A stretch of 64,000 bases of DNA from Epiperipatus broadwayi (Eukaryota > Onychophora > Udeonychophora > Euonychophora > Peripatidae): contig JAQFVV010000187.1 of the NCBI GenBank assembly GCA_028023455.1, forward strand, positions 498,001 through 562,000. Reading direction: 5' to 3'. Each line of letters starts with the position of its first letter. Position 1 is the stretch's first letter. Shown piece after piece: positions 33,291 through 44,740 of the stretch. The notes under the pieces were generated by a model, which had not been told where the DNA came from, did no database searches, and saw only the letters and a list, made by a program, of their open reading frames with translations. A program made the position numbers and the translations under genes.

Positions 33291-34620
33291 GGCCATTTCG
33301 TTTATATATATGTTCGTGCTTCTTTCTCACATGGAGGTATTCGCGCAGTCGAGTCCCATCGTCTTTCTCAATGTCCTTGAACCAGGCTGTAAAACCACCC
33401 TGGGGACATCCTTGGTCTTATGTGCATGCTTTATATGGGGAGCGATCTGGGAAACCAGCCCAATAAAGTCGTTGCCGACCACTCTTCGTCATCCATGATT
33501 CGCCTGTACTTCACTCCAGGGAATCTTGGAGACTATTTCGTTCATCAAACCGACTCTGCCTACGTTTGCAGAGGAAATCGGTCCCTTTTGTTATTAAAAA
33601 TTCATGAAGCACACTCCAGGATCCATAATTGGACCAACCCAATCAGCCGCCATGTACGCACCGCCTTTCTGTGTTTTATTAGTCGCCCAGAAATAATCAT
33701 AAGCCGTAATGAGATGATTTCTTTAAATAGACATATTTCCATTAGTTTAATATACGCATTAATGCGATAAATTTAGTATCGTTATATAATTATTCATTAT
33801 CCACCCCGCGCATTAATTATCTATAATTCCAATTAATAATAATATTAAATGTAACCAAATGTAATACCTGCTTTTAAAATTATTATCTTTTTAAATTAAG
33901 TAAATGCTCTTTTCGTCTCTGGGGGTGTAATAGTATTCCAGTAATGTATTCCAATAGCGCTAATTCATTAAATCACACATATATATTATTGGCATAGCCG
34001 CAAATCTTATGTTATCATTAAATATGAATCAAACACATATATATAATACTCATGAGGCTAATGTCGGCTAAGTAACCCGACATCATTTTGTTATTAATAA
34101 ATCTTAAATATATATATCACACTCGAACCATTGCTTTCTTTTAGTTAAGTTAATATATTAAGTTATTACTTATGCTAAATATGATTAGATGATCTCCGCT
34201 CAATACATAATTAATATGCTAGGTCATGAGCTTTCATTGCTCATCAAATATAGCTAGTTATTAAGTTATTCTAGCATATAAGTTTAGCCTAGAGTCTTTT
34301 TGTGTCTCCGATGACCGATGCCGGCGGTGAGAAGTAAATTAAGTCGATGTCATCGGGTTTGTTGTTTATAATGTTATAGATCTGGGAAATAGGCAAATAG
34401 GGCAGAGTTCATGAGTGTTCCTGACCTGTGTATCTTGCGCATGATTGGATTCGAGGTACTTTTGCCTAGATGCTAGATCTTGTTACGTGAACATACAAAT
34501 CCGACCGGCACATTATTTTATACAAGTTTGTAAATAGCTCTTTATATAACTTTTTTTTTATTAACTTTAATATAGTGCAGTACTTTGATTTCTAAAAAAA
34601 AGAAATAGGAAAAAGATTGA
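33291..34620. repeat. Unidentified repeat family Y, GC-richer segment
   Basis: The region is GC-richer than its surroundings at 33320-33700 and 34300-34520. The block at about 34425-34530 (CTGTGTATCTTGCGCATG ... TCCGACCGGCACATTA) matches 45606-45710 (TTGTGTATCTTGCACATG ... TTTGACCGGTACAATA), so this is a dispersed repeat. The two overlapping plus-strand frames at 33310-33770 have no recognisable domain and I do not call a gene. It could be part of an LTR or a nonautonomous DNA element. Confidence 0.5.
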
Positions 34621-34629
34621 CCATACGTC

Positions 34630-34985
34630 AACATGGGTGTGACAGAATCTCGGCCTCAGGTGGCCTTTGAGCATTCAATCATCAGATTTTTCAATTGGAT
34701 GGACGGTTGAAGAGTTGGAGTGTGGAGTAGATTGAAGCCTATCCATTAAAATATAAAGATTGGCTATCTTAATATATACCTAAGCACTTATAGCAGATAT
34801 GTGGAGAGATGGTAATCTGGACCAACTGATGATTGCTGGTTTAGCATGAAATATGTATATTGGTGATTATTTATCTTTTAGACATATATATGTTCAAGTG
34901 TATCGGTGTTATGAGATAGATTGAAGAGTGGTGGGTCATGTGAAAGTCTGTGCTCATATACCCTATATATTATATATATAGACAC
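34630..34985 (+). repeat. Repeat R copy
   Basis: Parallel to 29640-30005: GCCTTTGAGCATTCAATCATCAG, GGTTGAAGAGTTGGAG, AGATGGTAATCTGGACCAAC, then a tRNA-like end (GAAGAGTGGTGGGTCATGTG). Confidence 0.65.
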
Positions 34986-37260
34986 AGGTATGTAATAAGC
35001 CTGTGTTTCAATTATAATGGTAGGTGATAGGAGTTTATAATATGATAGAAATCATAGAATTTTGCATTGTGGCCTAACCCAGAAATTTCTAACCCACCGA
35101 TAAAAATGCCACAATATATTTGAAGTATAAAGATAGGCTCTTGGTTCAATTGCCATAGAGATATGACATCTTTTTCACCAAAAATGGAATTGGGTCATTA
35201 TAATTATTTTTTTTTTAATTTAGTCAGTGCATGGATTATTATTTAACCAATCTAGAATAATATGGAATCTTTATTATCTAGTTAATATATCCATTTATTA
35301 ACTGAAATGGCTATATTCAAATGTTTGAAAACAAAATCCAGTTTGCTTTAACATGAAAAAAAATTTCAGAGGTTTATCGATGGACTTGAATTCATGATTG
35401 TAATGTGATAGGTGAATGCATTAATCATATCATCATGGTATTCTTTTTTTTATATATTGTTTTTATTAATAATATTTTAACTGAGTTTCTATTTCCTTTG
35501 TACTTGCTACAAATTATTGTTTTGCTTCTGTTTCAATGATATTTTTAATATAGTATTTAACAGCTAAAATATTTTAATAAGGATATATCATTAAACTCCT
35601 GAAGATGACCTATATTTAAGTCATTTGAAACATAAGAAATTTAATGTAAGATTCAGGTTTTGTTTTTTTTTTAATTAGTTTTTCAACATTATGAACATTG
35701 GCAAAGTAAAAGTTTATTCAGTTTAATTTATTATTTGTAAATGAATGCCCTTTCAGCTGGTTAAGCCAGATTCATAAGATAACGTAGTATTTATACATAA
35801 ATGTCAATTTATTAAAATTGGTGATTTACATATTCCACTTTTTGGAGAATTGTATACTATTGTTTTTTTTTATTATTAATGGCGAAGTTATTGTTAATAA
35901 TAAATTGAGCGTTTTTCACTTTGCATTTTCTGTCATCTCTTTTGAGGCAGACCATTTTTATATAAAAACTATGTAAGACATTCAAAATATTTCAATGTTT
36001 TTAATAACAGACACAGAAAAATGTAAATACAAAAAATAATGCTGCATTTTTTTTTGTGTAAAAAAAAAAATTTTTTTTTATATATATAAAAAATGTACTA
36101 AGATTGTTCTCTATATACATTATTATTATAAGGTATTAGAATACTTGGATTCATGAAAATAAAAAAGTTTTTATAAAGATAAGGGGGAGAGAACAATTTT
36201 ATTGAATTTTTTGTATATGAAAGATTATTTGGAACCATATTTTTAAAGAGAAAAGGAGTTTATTTTTATTAATAATAACGATGATGTTAGTTTTTAAAAA
36301 CATTTATTTTTTTAAAAAAAAAAAACAATATTACATTGTTATAATTATGATTTTATTTTATTACATCTAACTGTTAAAAATAAAAAGTAAACTACAATAT
36401 GAAGATTAGCAATAATGATCATAATCAAAACATCATCAAAGATAATTGAAACTGATCAATCAGAACAAAGTTGATTTTTAATACTGTCAATCTGAACTAA
36501 AGATTTGGATAATATTTTCCAATTATTCTGATGTTTTATTATAAATCTTCCATTTTAGAGTATATTATAAATTGATTTTTAAATGTCAAGTAACTAAAAC
36601 AGACTTTAGATGGTCCAATGTATAATAAAGACTACTCCATCAACCCTCATAAAGGAACAGTGAAGGAAAAGCAATGCTTACCAGGTTTGTTGGTTGTCAA
36701 ATATTGAGGGTTTATATGGTTCTCTATTTTTTTTTATTTTCTAACTAAAAATAGTTAAATACACATTTGCCAATCACTATTGGATGGTTAACTGAATTGG
36801 TTATGAGCATGTTATCTGAAAGAAAAAGCCTAAGCCTAATTGTAATCTAAAAATTTTTTAAGTTTTATCCACTCTGGATTGAAATTTAGGTTTTGGATGC
36901 ATTACGAACTGCATCTTGATGCCCTTCATTATTTAAATATCAACATTAAAGTTACTTAAATTATACCAGTAGCAAACTTTTATTCTAAAAAGATACTATG
37001 AAGTGAATAGTAATCAAATACTGTACACTACCTTATTCAAAAATTTATTTTTTAAAAAATATATGTATATATAAATGAAGAAAATTAATAACTAACATTT
37101 GCATCTTGTATTATGCAATATCTATCCTTTGATCATTAATAAAACAAAATGATAAAAAAAAATAGCTTATTAGTCTCATTTCGATTATATGATTTGTCAT
37201 TGCAATTTTCATCTTCATTATTTTAAATGAAATGTTGATAATGAAAACATTGATCTTACT
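34986..37260. other. Intron sequence
   Basis: AT-rich noncoding sequence with several poly(T) and poly(A) tracts (for example 36040-36080). No exon recognised. Confidence 0.3.
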
Positions 37261-37269
37261 ATCATAAAG

Positions 37270-37400
37270 TTTACTGCAGGTGATTTAGTGTAGTGATTAG
37301 ACTATTATACATCAAAATTAAAAGTTGTTGAATCAACAACTAGCTGTAAAATGTGTGGGAAAGAAATCCCATTTTGATTAATTAAATTGAATTGTTGAAT
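37270..37400 (+). repeat. tRNA-derived SINE remnant
   Basis: GGTGATTTAGTGTAGTGATTAG is an A-box-like tRNA head, followed about 40 bases later by TGTTGAATCAACAAC, a degenerate B box. It is most likely a decayed tRNA-derived SINE; the stems are too poor for a functional tRNA. Confidence 0.5.
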
Positions 37401-38196
37401 TCAATATTCAAATGTCAAAGCAACTCACCCATGTGATTATTTTTTCCCTCAAAAACAGTTTAGCAGAGTTCCAAGAATGGTAATGTCAAGAATGGTTTCA
37501 GTTGACAAAATTGGAAAAAATTATTTCACATTCATAATTTGAATGAAATTGTTGTACTATTTTAGTACTTGAACATATGTTGACCTTTCAGTCAACTACC
37601 ATATTAATTTTTTATGTTTTTTTTTTTTTAAATTCAAAATTTTTTGAATAAAGACAATCAGTTCATTTCCTGACTTGAAAACCATTGTAGTATCTTTACT
37701 AGTGAGATCCTTCATTTTTGATTTTCTGGTTTTCATCAGAAATTAAACTATCAATTAAATAGCTTTTAGAATCCTTAGGACACACAATTATCATCAACAA
37801 ATATTAATCCAATGATTAGTCACTTGAGAAATTTATATAATTTTTGAATATTAGAAGAGAGAATTTGAATCTAAGAATTTCACTATGCAATATCCTGCAT
37901 AGTTTAATACATATAATAATATAATAATAGATTCAAGAGCTAAAGATTCCTAGATCAAAACTCAATTGTGTTGCGTTTGGTGTTAATGTGTCTTTCAAGT
38001 AATGAACTAAACGATCCATAATAATCAATGAGATGAAGATATATTGAGAAAGTCATAACAATTTTATAGCAAAAAAATATTTTCTAAATTGAATAAATAT
38101 AGATGCATATGTCACAAAACAATAAATATTTTCCACTCTTATTTAAAATTATTGTTTATTTACATTTTTTCAGATATTTTTGATTTATTTTTTAAG
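37401..38196. other. Intron before the 38.2-kb exon
   Basis: AT-rich. It includes a SINE-body phrase at 37928-37965 (AGATTCAAGAGCTAAAGATT) and a pyrimidine-rich tract before the acceptor at 38196. Confidence 0.4.
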
Positions 38197-38388
38197 GTAT
38201 TGGTCCAAATTCCTAGATCTTCCACTTTAAGCCAAGATATTTTAAATTCCATTCTTAAATTAATCAATGAAAAAGAGACTGATACAGCTTATTCATTACT
38301 TCTTACCACAATTACCACTTCTTCAACTCCCACTGAGATATCTAATACTGTGAAGTTTTTTATTCAACAATTAGTTTATTCTGATCAA
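38197..38388 (+). CDS. LRPPRC: LRPPRC internal exon
   Basis: Sixty-four codons, phase 0 to phase 0, between acceptor TTTTTTAAG and donor GATCAA|GTAAGT. The peptide contains the phrase L-S-Q-D-I-L-N-S-I-L-K-L-I-N-E-K and ends Q-Q-L-V-Y-S-D-Q. It aligns with the LRPPRC segment that has a D-A-M-N-L-I-L-x-L-V-T-E-K pattern followed by a conserved aromatic helix. An upstream in-frame extension to an ATG at 38089 is probably intronic, because the acceptor at 38196 gives the continuous family match. Splice phase agrees with both neighbours. Confidence 0.83.
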
Positions 38389-38706
38389 GTAAGTTATTAT
38401 TTAGTGTAGTTCAGATTGAGTTACTGTAATAAAATAAATAATTTAATACAATATATAACAATAGTTTTTCAATCCTAAGTATGCTTTTTTTAATCAATAT
38501 TTCTTTTATTAATCATAGCTTTGTTGATTTCTAAGAACTAACTCTTATTAAAATTTTATCATATGACAGAAGATCAAGTTATATGATGATTAAATTCTAT
38601 GTATACTCTAAAGGAGCTGTCAAAGAATATTATTGTTATTAATAATATTATTGTCATTTTTTTTAAAATTATTATTAATATTATTATTACTACTATTATT
38701 ATTGTC
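38389..38706. repeat. Intron with ATT/TTA microsatellite
   Basis: Starts at the GTAAGT donor. From about 38625 to 38706 it is an imperfect ATT/ATA trinucleotide repeat into which the following foldback is inserted. Similar repeats continue beyond the foldback at 38995-39180. Confidence 0.55.
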
Positions 38707-38955
38707 TGTAAATAAGGCAAAACTCTCTATACAGTAGTGCCATCCTATGCCAACCAGAGTAATCAATGGATGCCAGAAGGCTTGTGCATAAAATCCCTAT
38801 CTAGTGCCCACTCATCCAATATTCCCAGACTAGTTTCTGGCTTGTGGCCTTCGTCAGTGAGGAGCCTTGGGCCAAAAGCCAGAAACTAGTCTGGGGATAT
38901 TGGATGAGTAGGCACTAGATAGGGATTTTGTATAGAGAGTTTTGCCTTGTTTACA
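38707..38955. mobile_element. Family X foldback MITE, compact copy
   Basis: A 249-bp element. The left end TGTAAATAAGGCAAAACTC and right end GAGTTTTGCCTTGTTTACA are inverse with one mismatch. The arms carry the family-X phrases (TGGATGCCAGAAGGCTTGTG, CTAGTTTCTGGCTTGTGG and inverse). The loop is very short. It defines the true ends of the family, which the copies at 12.06 and 44.5 kb lack. Downstream, AGAGATGGTGATCATGTGAT is the inverse of the flank seen at 13795. Confidence 0.8.
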
Positions 38956-39530
38956 AACAATTACGTGCTAGTATAAGAGATGGTGATCATGTGATATTAT
39001 TATTGTCGTCATTATGATTACTATTGTTATTATAATAATTAAAAAAGCAAGTCATATATAACGTGATGTTACTTTGTCATATATAATGTGACACTAGTGT
39101 GTGCATTGTTATTATAACTGCTATTTTTGATATCATTACTGGTATTATTGTTAGTATTATTACTACTTTTTTTTCCCATACTTTTTTTTATTCTTCGTTT
39201 TCTCCTCTTCTTCTTCTTAACCCTATTATAATTTATACTATAGTATATTAATTAAAATTCCAAAAACCTTTACATCATTTTACTTACATAATATGATACA
39301 TATTAATAATATATCAAAAACATAATGTCATTATTGTACATAAACATAATTAATAATTCTCACAGAGGTGATGTGTTGTGATGCACTGTGACTTCTCCTT
39401 ATATGGAGTCAGGAATCTCTCCACTACTATGTCCAGAGAAACCTGTTAGCCACTTTACCTTCCCATTTTATTCCCCACTCTAAGTTTTTCCAAATTCTTC
39501 TCTATCCTGTTCCATTCCATTTCCATAACA

Positions 39531-41580
39531 TCATGTTGTCCACTGTATACCTTTATATCTAAATTCCCCATTATCTTCTGCTTCCAAACCCATCATAAAA
39601 ACCAAAAACCCACTTTCTGTATAATCACTTTGTTTATATTTATTCTCCCACAACTTCATTATTTGTAACCTTTCTGCTTTCAAGCATTTACATTCAATTA
39701 ACAGTTGCCTAATTTTTCCAATGCCTTCCTTACATAACTTGCAGACTAAATCACCCACATTCTTCCATTTATGTGTATATTCCCATCTTCTAGAATATCC
39801 TGTTCGAGCCTTAAACAGTAAACTACTTTCCTTGCTATTATCATAAATTAACTCACACCCAATATTCTGTTTACTTCTATATAAATTTAAACTCTTTTTA
39901 CTCTGCATACTAGTTCTCCATCTCCCTATTCTTTATTAATGCATCTATTCTTCTATCCCATTTCTACCACTATAACACTCAAAAATTCTCCTAACACAAT
40001 CATTCATTTTTTTTAAATATATAAATAAATTTTACCCACATCTTCTGCATACTATATTACCTTTCTCATCCATCCTGTTGCTTGCCCTTTATTCATAACC
40101 CAATTAAATACTATTTTGACTATTCTCATATTATCTATAAATTGCAATCTACCAAACATTTTCATTTTGCTTTTTGCAACTCTCTTATAAAAACTTAATC
40201 GTCCCATTTCTCCTTGAATTGCCTCCTTTACTGTTCACACATCTGCATCTAATGCATGTCTTCCTACTTCTCTTTGTGTTTTTTTTAAAATTATCTAATA
40301 TCCTTTTACTAACCCATAATGCATCATTACCATATATTAACCCTGCTACTGCCACTCCCTTCCATACAATTATAGCTACAACGTACTTATCATATGAAAA
40401 CACTGTTAATTTCTTAATCAATCCCTTTCTTTTTTCTCACTTCATTTATCAATTTTTTCTCCCATTCATCCAAACAATTTCTCTGATTCTTAAGATGATT
40501 CCTAAATAGTTATACCTATTCGCCACACTTAACTTTATATCCCCAACAAAAATTCTTTATCTTCTTTTTCCTCAGCATTAATCATCATTACTTTTGATTT
40601 TTCCTCGCTAAATTTAATCCCTATCTCTTTACCCACTCTTGTGCATGTCCTCAGCATAACTTCCATATCTTCCCTTCTTTCTATGCACAAGAAGACATCA
40701 TCTGCAAATAAAAGACCCGATAATGTATATTCTCCCTTGCCACCTATTTAATGGTATTTCTGCCCTCTTCCTAGTCTTTCTATTGTTCTCTTCATTTCTC
40801 CTAACTACAACAAGAACAAAATAGGTGACATAGGGCATCCTTGCCTTAGTCCCACTTCATTTTTAACTTTAACTGATTCTATATTCCCTAATTGATATGT
40901 ATAGTAATTATTTTCATATAATCTCTTAATGATATCCACTAAAGCTCCATCCATTCCCAAATTTACTAAACTTACCCATAATCTCTTTCTATTTACTCTG
41001 TCATATGCTTTCTCTATATCTATAAAAGCTATATATAACTGTCTACCTGTATTTCTACTCATATCTATAAGCTATGTAACTACAAATAAACTGTCTCCTA
41101 CATGCTTATTTAATCGAAAACCTCCTTGCATTTCTCCCACTATATTATTTTCAGCCATGCATTTTGCAACCCTTGCAGCCATCATATAAGCAAAAACTTT
41201 TTATAAACGTAATGTTACCACTATCAGTCTATAATTGCTTAACTTTATCTGATCTTTTCCTTTAAATATTAGACTCGCTCTTATATTATTCCAACTATAC
41301 AGAAAATCTCCCTTCTGTGCCATCTTATTAAAACATGATAATAGTTTTAATTTTGTCTGATGTCCTCAATTCATTACCATCTCTACTGCCCATCCATCCA
41401 AACCTCTTGCCTTTTCAATTTCTTCCCTGCCTCATTCAGTTCATTTTCTGTAAACCTAATATTTTCATTACTATATGCTTTAATATTTTTTATAACTCTG
41501 TTCTTCACATCTAACATCTTTTCTATATCCATTTCATACTTATTTAAGATTGTCTCTAATTCTTCGCTAGAGCTACACTC
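39531..41580 (-). pseudogene. LINE ORF2, RT and C-terminus
   Basis: The reverse-transcriptase core at 40805-41062 contains A-F-I-D-I-E-K-A-Y-D-R-V-N-R-K-R-L-W and G-L-R-Q-G-C-P-M-S-P-I-L-F. A separate frame near 40690-40715 contains L-L-F-A-D-D-V-F-L-C, so the F-A-D-D box is preserved. The C-terminal knuckle at 39531-39908 reads C-K-L-C-K-E-G ... R-Q-L-L-I-E-C, with the usual His replaced by Gln. Residues upstream of the RT core are at 41383-41580. Frameshifts separate all blocks. It would have reverse-transcribed its own RNA at the target site. Confidence 0.8.
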
Positions 41581-42190
41581 TGTAATATCCGCACTTACGA
41601 CTGTGCCAAGGTTAAAACTGCAAGTCATACTGTGTGGTCAGCAAATAACGTTATACAATTCCCACGCTGTTCTTTTCCAATGAAGCTCTCCAAATGCATT
41701 GGTCTGCCACGAAGCTCTCCAAACGAATTGGTCTGCAACGAAGCTCTCCAATGAATTGGTCTGCAACGAAGCTCAGCCACGGATGCTCTCCAAGGAATGG
41801 TCTGCACCGACTGCTCTCCAATGAATGGTCTGCAAACGGATGCTCTCCAAACGCATGGTCTGCAACTTGCTACTGCGTGACTGCTCTCTACTACTCCCGA
41901 TGTTACACTGCCCGATGTTCTCCCAACATGACTGCTAATAACTGCCTTCCCCTGCGTAGTTGTTACACCGTCTTGTATTGCTTGCTGATAACTGTAGCAA
42001 TTAATCCTTGTCCAATCAGGTACGTCTTTTATCCAGAAATATTTGCAATAAGCAAATATCTCTTGGAATTATCGTCCGCCATTATGTTACTTAACTTCCT
42101 CCGTTATCAGCGCATGATCTACAACAACCACTCGAACAAATTCTAGTTTTTCTAGAGTGCACAACGTCTGCCATTTTTACAAACACTACA
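41581..42190 (-). repeat. TRIM 3' LTR (minus orientation) with subrepeats
   Basis: LTR of 610 bp. At about 41681-41852 it contains 7-8 degenerate tandem units of 23-30 bp built on the phrase GAAGCTCTCCAA(A)-GAATTGGTCTGC. The other LTR carries the same array. Coding-looking frames through it (for example 41694-42146) are by-products of the repeats. Confidence 0.85.
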
Positions 42191-42210
42191 ATACCTCCCT
42201 CCACTCCAGA
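42191..42210 (-). other. TRIM polypurine tract
   Basis: Minus-strand CTGGAGTGGAGGGAGGTAT directly precedes the 41581-42190 LTR, as expected of a polypurine tract that primes plus-strand synthesis. Confidence 0.65.
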
Positions 42211-42421
42211 AAAACCCTTGTTGCAATTCCTTGATGTTTTCTTTTTTCTATTCCTACTTGGCCAAAACATATTTCCTGTTATTTCCAAACTTACAGCGTT
42301 GTTATATCACGTAGACTTACTATTCACTTCCGTTGTTAACATTACTAATTGGGATTGACATTTTCACACGGTTTCTCCGTCTACGGCTAAACTTGTAGTT
42401 CAACGTATTCGCTATTCTCAG

Positions 42422-42442
42422 GTTCCAAATGCGACTGCACCA
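42422..42442 (-). other. TRIM primer-binding site
   Basis: Reading the minus strand, TGGTGCAGTCGCATTTGG starts one base after the LTR end (TATCACA|A|TGG). The first ten bases (TGGTGCAGTC) are identical to the putative primer site of the LTR element at 50746-54070. The matching tRNA was not identified. Confidence 0.6.
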
Positions 42443-42443
42443 T

Positions 42444-43054
42444 TGTGATACCCGCACTTACGACTGTGCCAAGGTTAAAACTGCAAGTCATACTGTGCGG
42501 TCAGCAAATAACGTTATACAATTCCCACGCTGTTCTTTTCCAATGAAGCTCTCCAAATGCATTGGTCTGCCACGAAGCTCTCCAAACGAATTGGTCTGCA
42601 ATGAAGCTCTCCAATGAATTGGTCTGCAATGAAGCTCAGCCACGGATGCTCTCCAAGGAATGGTCTGCACCAACTGCTCTCCAATGAATGGTCTGCAAAC
42701 GGATGCTCTCCAAACGCATGGTCTGCAACTTGCTACTGCGTGACTGCTCTCTACTACTCCCGATGTTACACTGCCCGATGTTCTCCCAACATGGCTGCTA
42801 ATAACTGCCTCCCCCTGCATAGTTGTTACACCATCTTTTATTGCTTGCTGATAACTGTAGCAATTAATCCTTGTCCAATCAGGTAACGTCTTTTATCCAG
42901 AAATATTTGCAATAAGCAAATATCTCTTGGAATTATCGTCCACCATTATGTTACTTAACTTCCTCCGTTATCAGCGTGCGATCTACAACAACCACTCGAA
43001 CAAATTCTAGTTTTTCTGGAGTGCACAACGTCTGCCATTTTTACAAACACTACA
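42444..43054 (-). repeat. TRIM 5' LTR (minus orientation)
   Basis: Differs from the 41581-42190 copy at only a few positions by eye (for example TGTAATATCC versus TGTGATACCC, and a one-base insertion near 42884), which implies a fairly recent insertion. It carries the same internal tandem array (about 42540-42728). Confidence 0.87.
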
Positions 43055-43059
43055 CACTC

Positions 43060-44264
43060 TATTCCTTCATTGTCTAGTAATACTACTTCTCTCTCTCCCC
43101 CCTACATTCCTTCTTTTAATGTATTTCCAAAAATTTTTACTGCCATCTCTTCCACTTTTATTAATATCCTCCAACAATTTATTTCATTCGCTCTCTAAAA
43201 TTATCTATTTTAGCCAACTTCTTTTTTTAAAAATACTTTTCCCATTTAACATTAACATCTTTTTCACTTTATTTGTTCTTAATAGCACACTTATATTCTC
43301 TGCGTGCTTTTTTTCTATTTTTTACACTTTTACTAACTCTCACTTTTCTATTACTTTTTTTTTTGTGAATATTCTCACCTAAAACTCTATTTGCCACTTT
43401 TTCTATTTCACCACACCTGTTCTTATATTCACTCCCAATCAATTCTTCCATGGTTTCTTCAACTTTTATTTTATATTCTTCTAGCTTATTCTGATCATTC
43501 ATTCTCCATCCACATCTTTGATTATTCTTTCTACTTTTATTACTATTTTCCATCACATTACTAAACATTTCTATTATACAAAAAATTATGATCACTGTTA
43601 CATACTCTCTCTTCATTATCAAGCACCTTAATTTTCTATACTTTATTCAATCCCTTTTTCTCTACCAATACATATTCTATTGTGTGGAATATATTATTTC
43701 TAGACCATGTGTATTATCCCTCATAAATATTTGATAAATTTCCAATGCTCAAATTCACTCTCTGACAAAATTTCTTCAACTTCAATATGCTCATTCATAT
43801 CCACTATGACCATTATTCTCTTCCTCTTTTCTTTAAAACTCTGTATATCCTTAACTAGACATTCATATATGCTACTGTTCCACTCCATTATAGTTTGACT
43901 ATCTCCAGTGCCATATATACTACAGCCACCATCCAATCCTGTCTTCTAACTTTATCTCAAACCACAAATGTTCTTGACATTTAATAGTATTTAAATATTT
44001 TTTTGACATAATTCCTATATCACCACTCTTTTTTTTTTTTCTATTTACACCCTGCCATACCAAGTTTTCCAGTTTAGGTTTTTCTTCTCTTAGATGTGTT
44101 TCTACTTCTGCTAGTACCTTAACTTCTTCATTTTTAACTACTTTGTTTAATTCCAGCCACTTTTCTGATCCCCTGCCACCTTGCACATTCAAATATCCAA
44201 TTTTAACAATTTCTTCTTTCCTAACTACTCTTTTATAAAATTCTTTTGACTCTTTCTTCTCCAT
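43060..44264 (-). pseudogene. LINE ORF2, endonuclease part
   Basis: 43920-44264 starts an endonuclease with K-I-G-Y-L-N-V-Q-G-G and then V-L-A-E-V-E-T-H. 43721-43936 continues with M-E-W-N-S-S-I-Y-E-C-L and I-V-D-M-N-E-H-I, a damaged form of the G-D-F-N-x-H-I block of LINE endonucleases. 43269-43622 is a Lys/Arg-rich linker. This lies upstream of the RT part and is separated from it by the nested LTR element. Confidence 0.7.
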
Positions 44265-44520
44265 TATATTTATAAATAATTTGCTTATCGTTCATTTTAC
44301 AGACCCATTCTTTCTCCACATCTACATTTATATCTAAATCAACTACCCTTTGTTTATTTCTTACATCTTGTCCATTTTTCTATTTTCTGATAACACTGTC
44401 ACTTAAAACTCTACCCCCCTTTATAAATCACACTCCCTAAAACTTCACTTCATTGTTTTGTTAAGTTTAATCCATCTTTAGGTCACTCTTACTGATAAAA
44501 AAATCCCTCATATCCACAAA

Positions 44521-44740
44521 ACTCTCCATCCTATAGCGCCACTCAGTGCAAGCCGTAGTAACCAATGGATGAGGAAGGTTTGTGCATAAAATTGTATCTA
44601 ATGCTTATTCATCCAATAGCCCCAAACTAGTTTCTAGCTTGTGGCTTTCATCAGTGAAGAGCTTGCGATCTGAGAGAACTGCACCTAGATTTTAGGATTT
44701 AAGACAACCCTCCAGCAGCCACCTTAGCTAACTATAAAGC
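44521..44740. repeat. Family X single arm
   Basis: Phrases CCACTCAGTGCAAGC, CTAGTTTCTAGCTTGTGGC and GATCTGAGAGAACTGCACC match the left arm of the 13.86-kb foldback. The inverse arm is absent, so this is a half copy or has been deleted. Confidence 0.65.

Larger units (their letters stand above)
41581..43054 (-). mobile_element. TRIM-like nonautonomous LTR element, 1474 bp
   Basis: Two direct repeats of 610 and 611 bp flank 253 bp of noncoding sequence. Each begins TG (TGTAATATCC / TGTGATACCC) and ends CA (AAACACTACA). The target duplication CACTC is present at 41576-41580 and 43055-43059. In minus orientation a TGG-starting primer-binding site follows one base after the first LTR, and a purine tract (GGAGTGGAGGGAGG) precedes the second LTR. 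No gag or pol coding is present, so it depends on another element. It is inserted into the minus-strand LINE. Confidence 0.9.
39360..44470 (-). mobile_element. LINE (CR1/L2/Jockey-like group), minus strand, with nested TRIM
   Basis: The 3' end is near 39366 (GATGTGTTGTGATGCACTG) and the 5' part near 44300. On the minus strand it carries endonuclease, RT and a C-terminal zinc-knuckle segment in the order expected for an EN-RT LINE. It is interrupted by an LTR element at 41581-43054. Related 3' ends occur at 10.4-12.06 kb. Clade assignment is tentative. Confidence 0.75.

Noticed and set aside
33310-33770. Two overlapping plus-strand frames (62 and 116 codons) in a GC-richer segment
   Set aside because: No domain, no splice structure and no similarity that I recognise. 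The region is part of a dispersed repeat, so it was described as a repeat and not as a gene.
37270-37345. Possible functional tRNA gene
   Set aside because: It has an A-box-like head and a weak B box, but the acceptor and other stems do not pair properly. A decayed tRNA-derived SINE fits better.
38625-39180. Short regular repeats that might suggest a CRISPR-like array
   Set aside because: They are ATT/TTA microsatellites interrupted by a MITE, without constant repeats and unique spacers. The genome is eukaryotic.
41694-42886. Cys/Ser/Trp-rich frames that look like repeat proteins
   Set aside because: They are translations of the TRIM LTR tandem array. They occur twice because the LTR is present twice, and both strands give similar frames.
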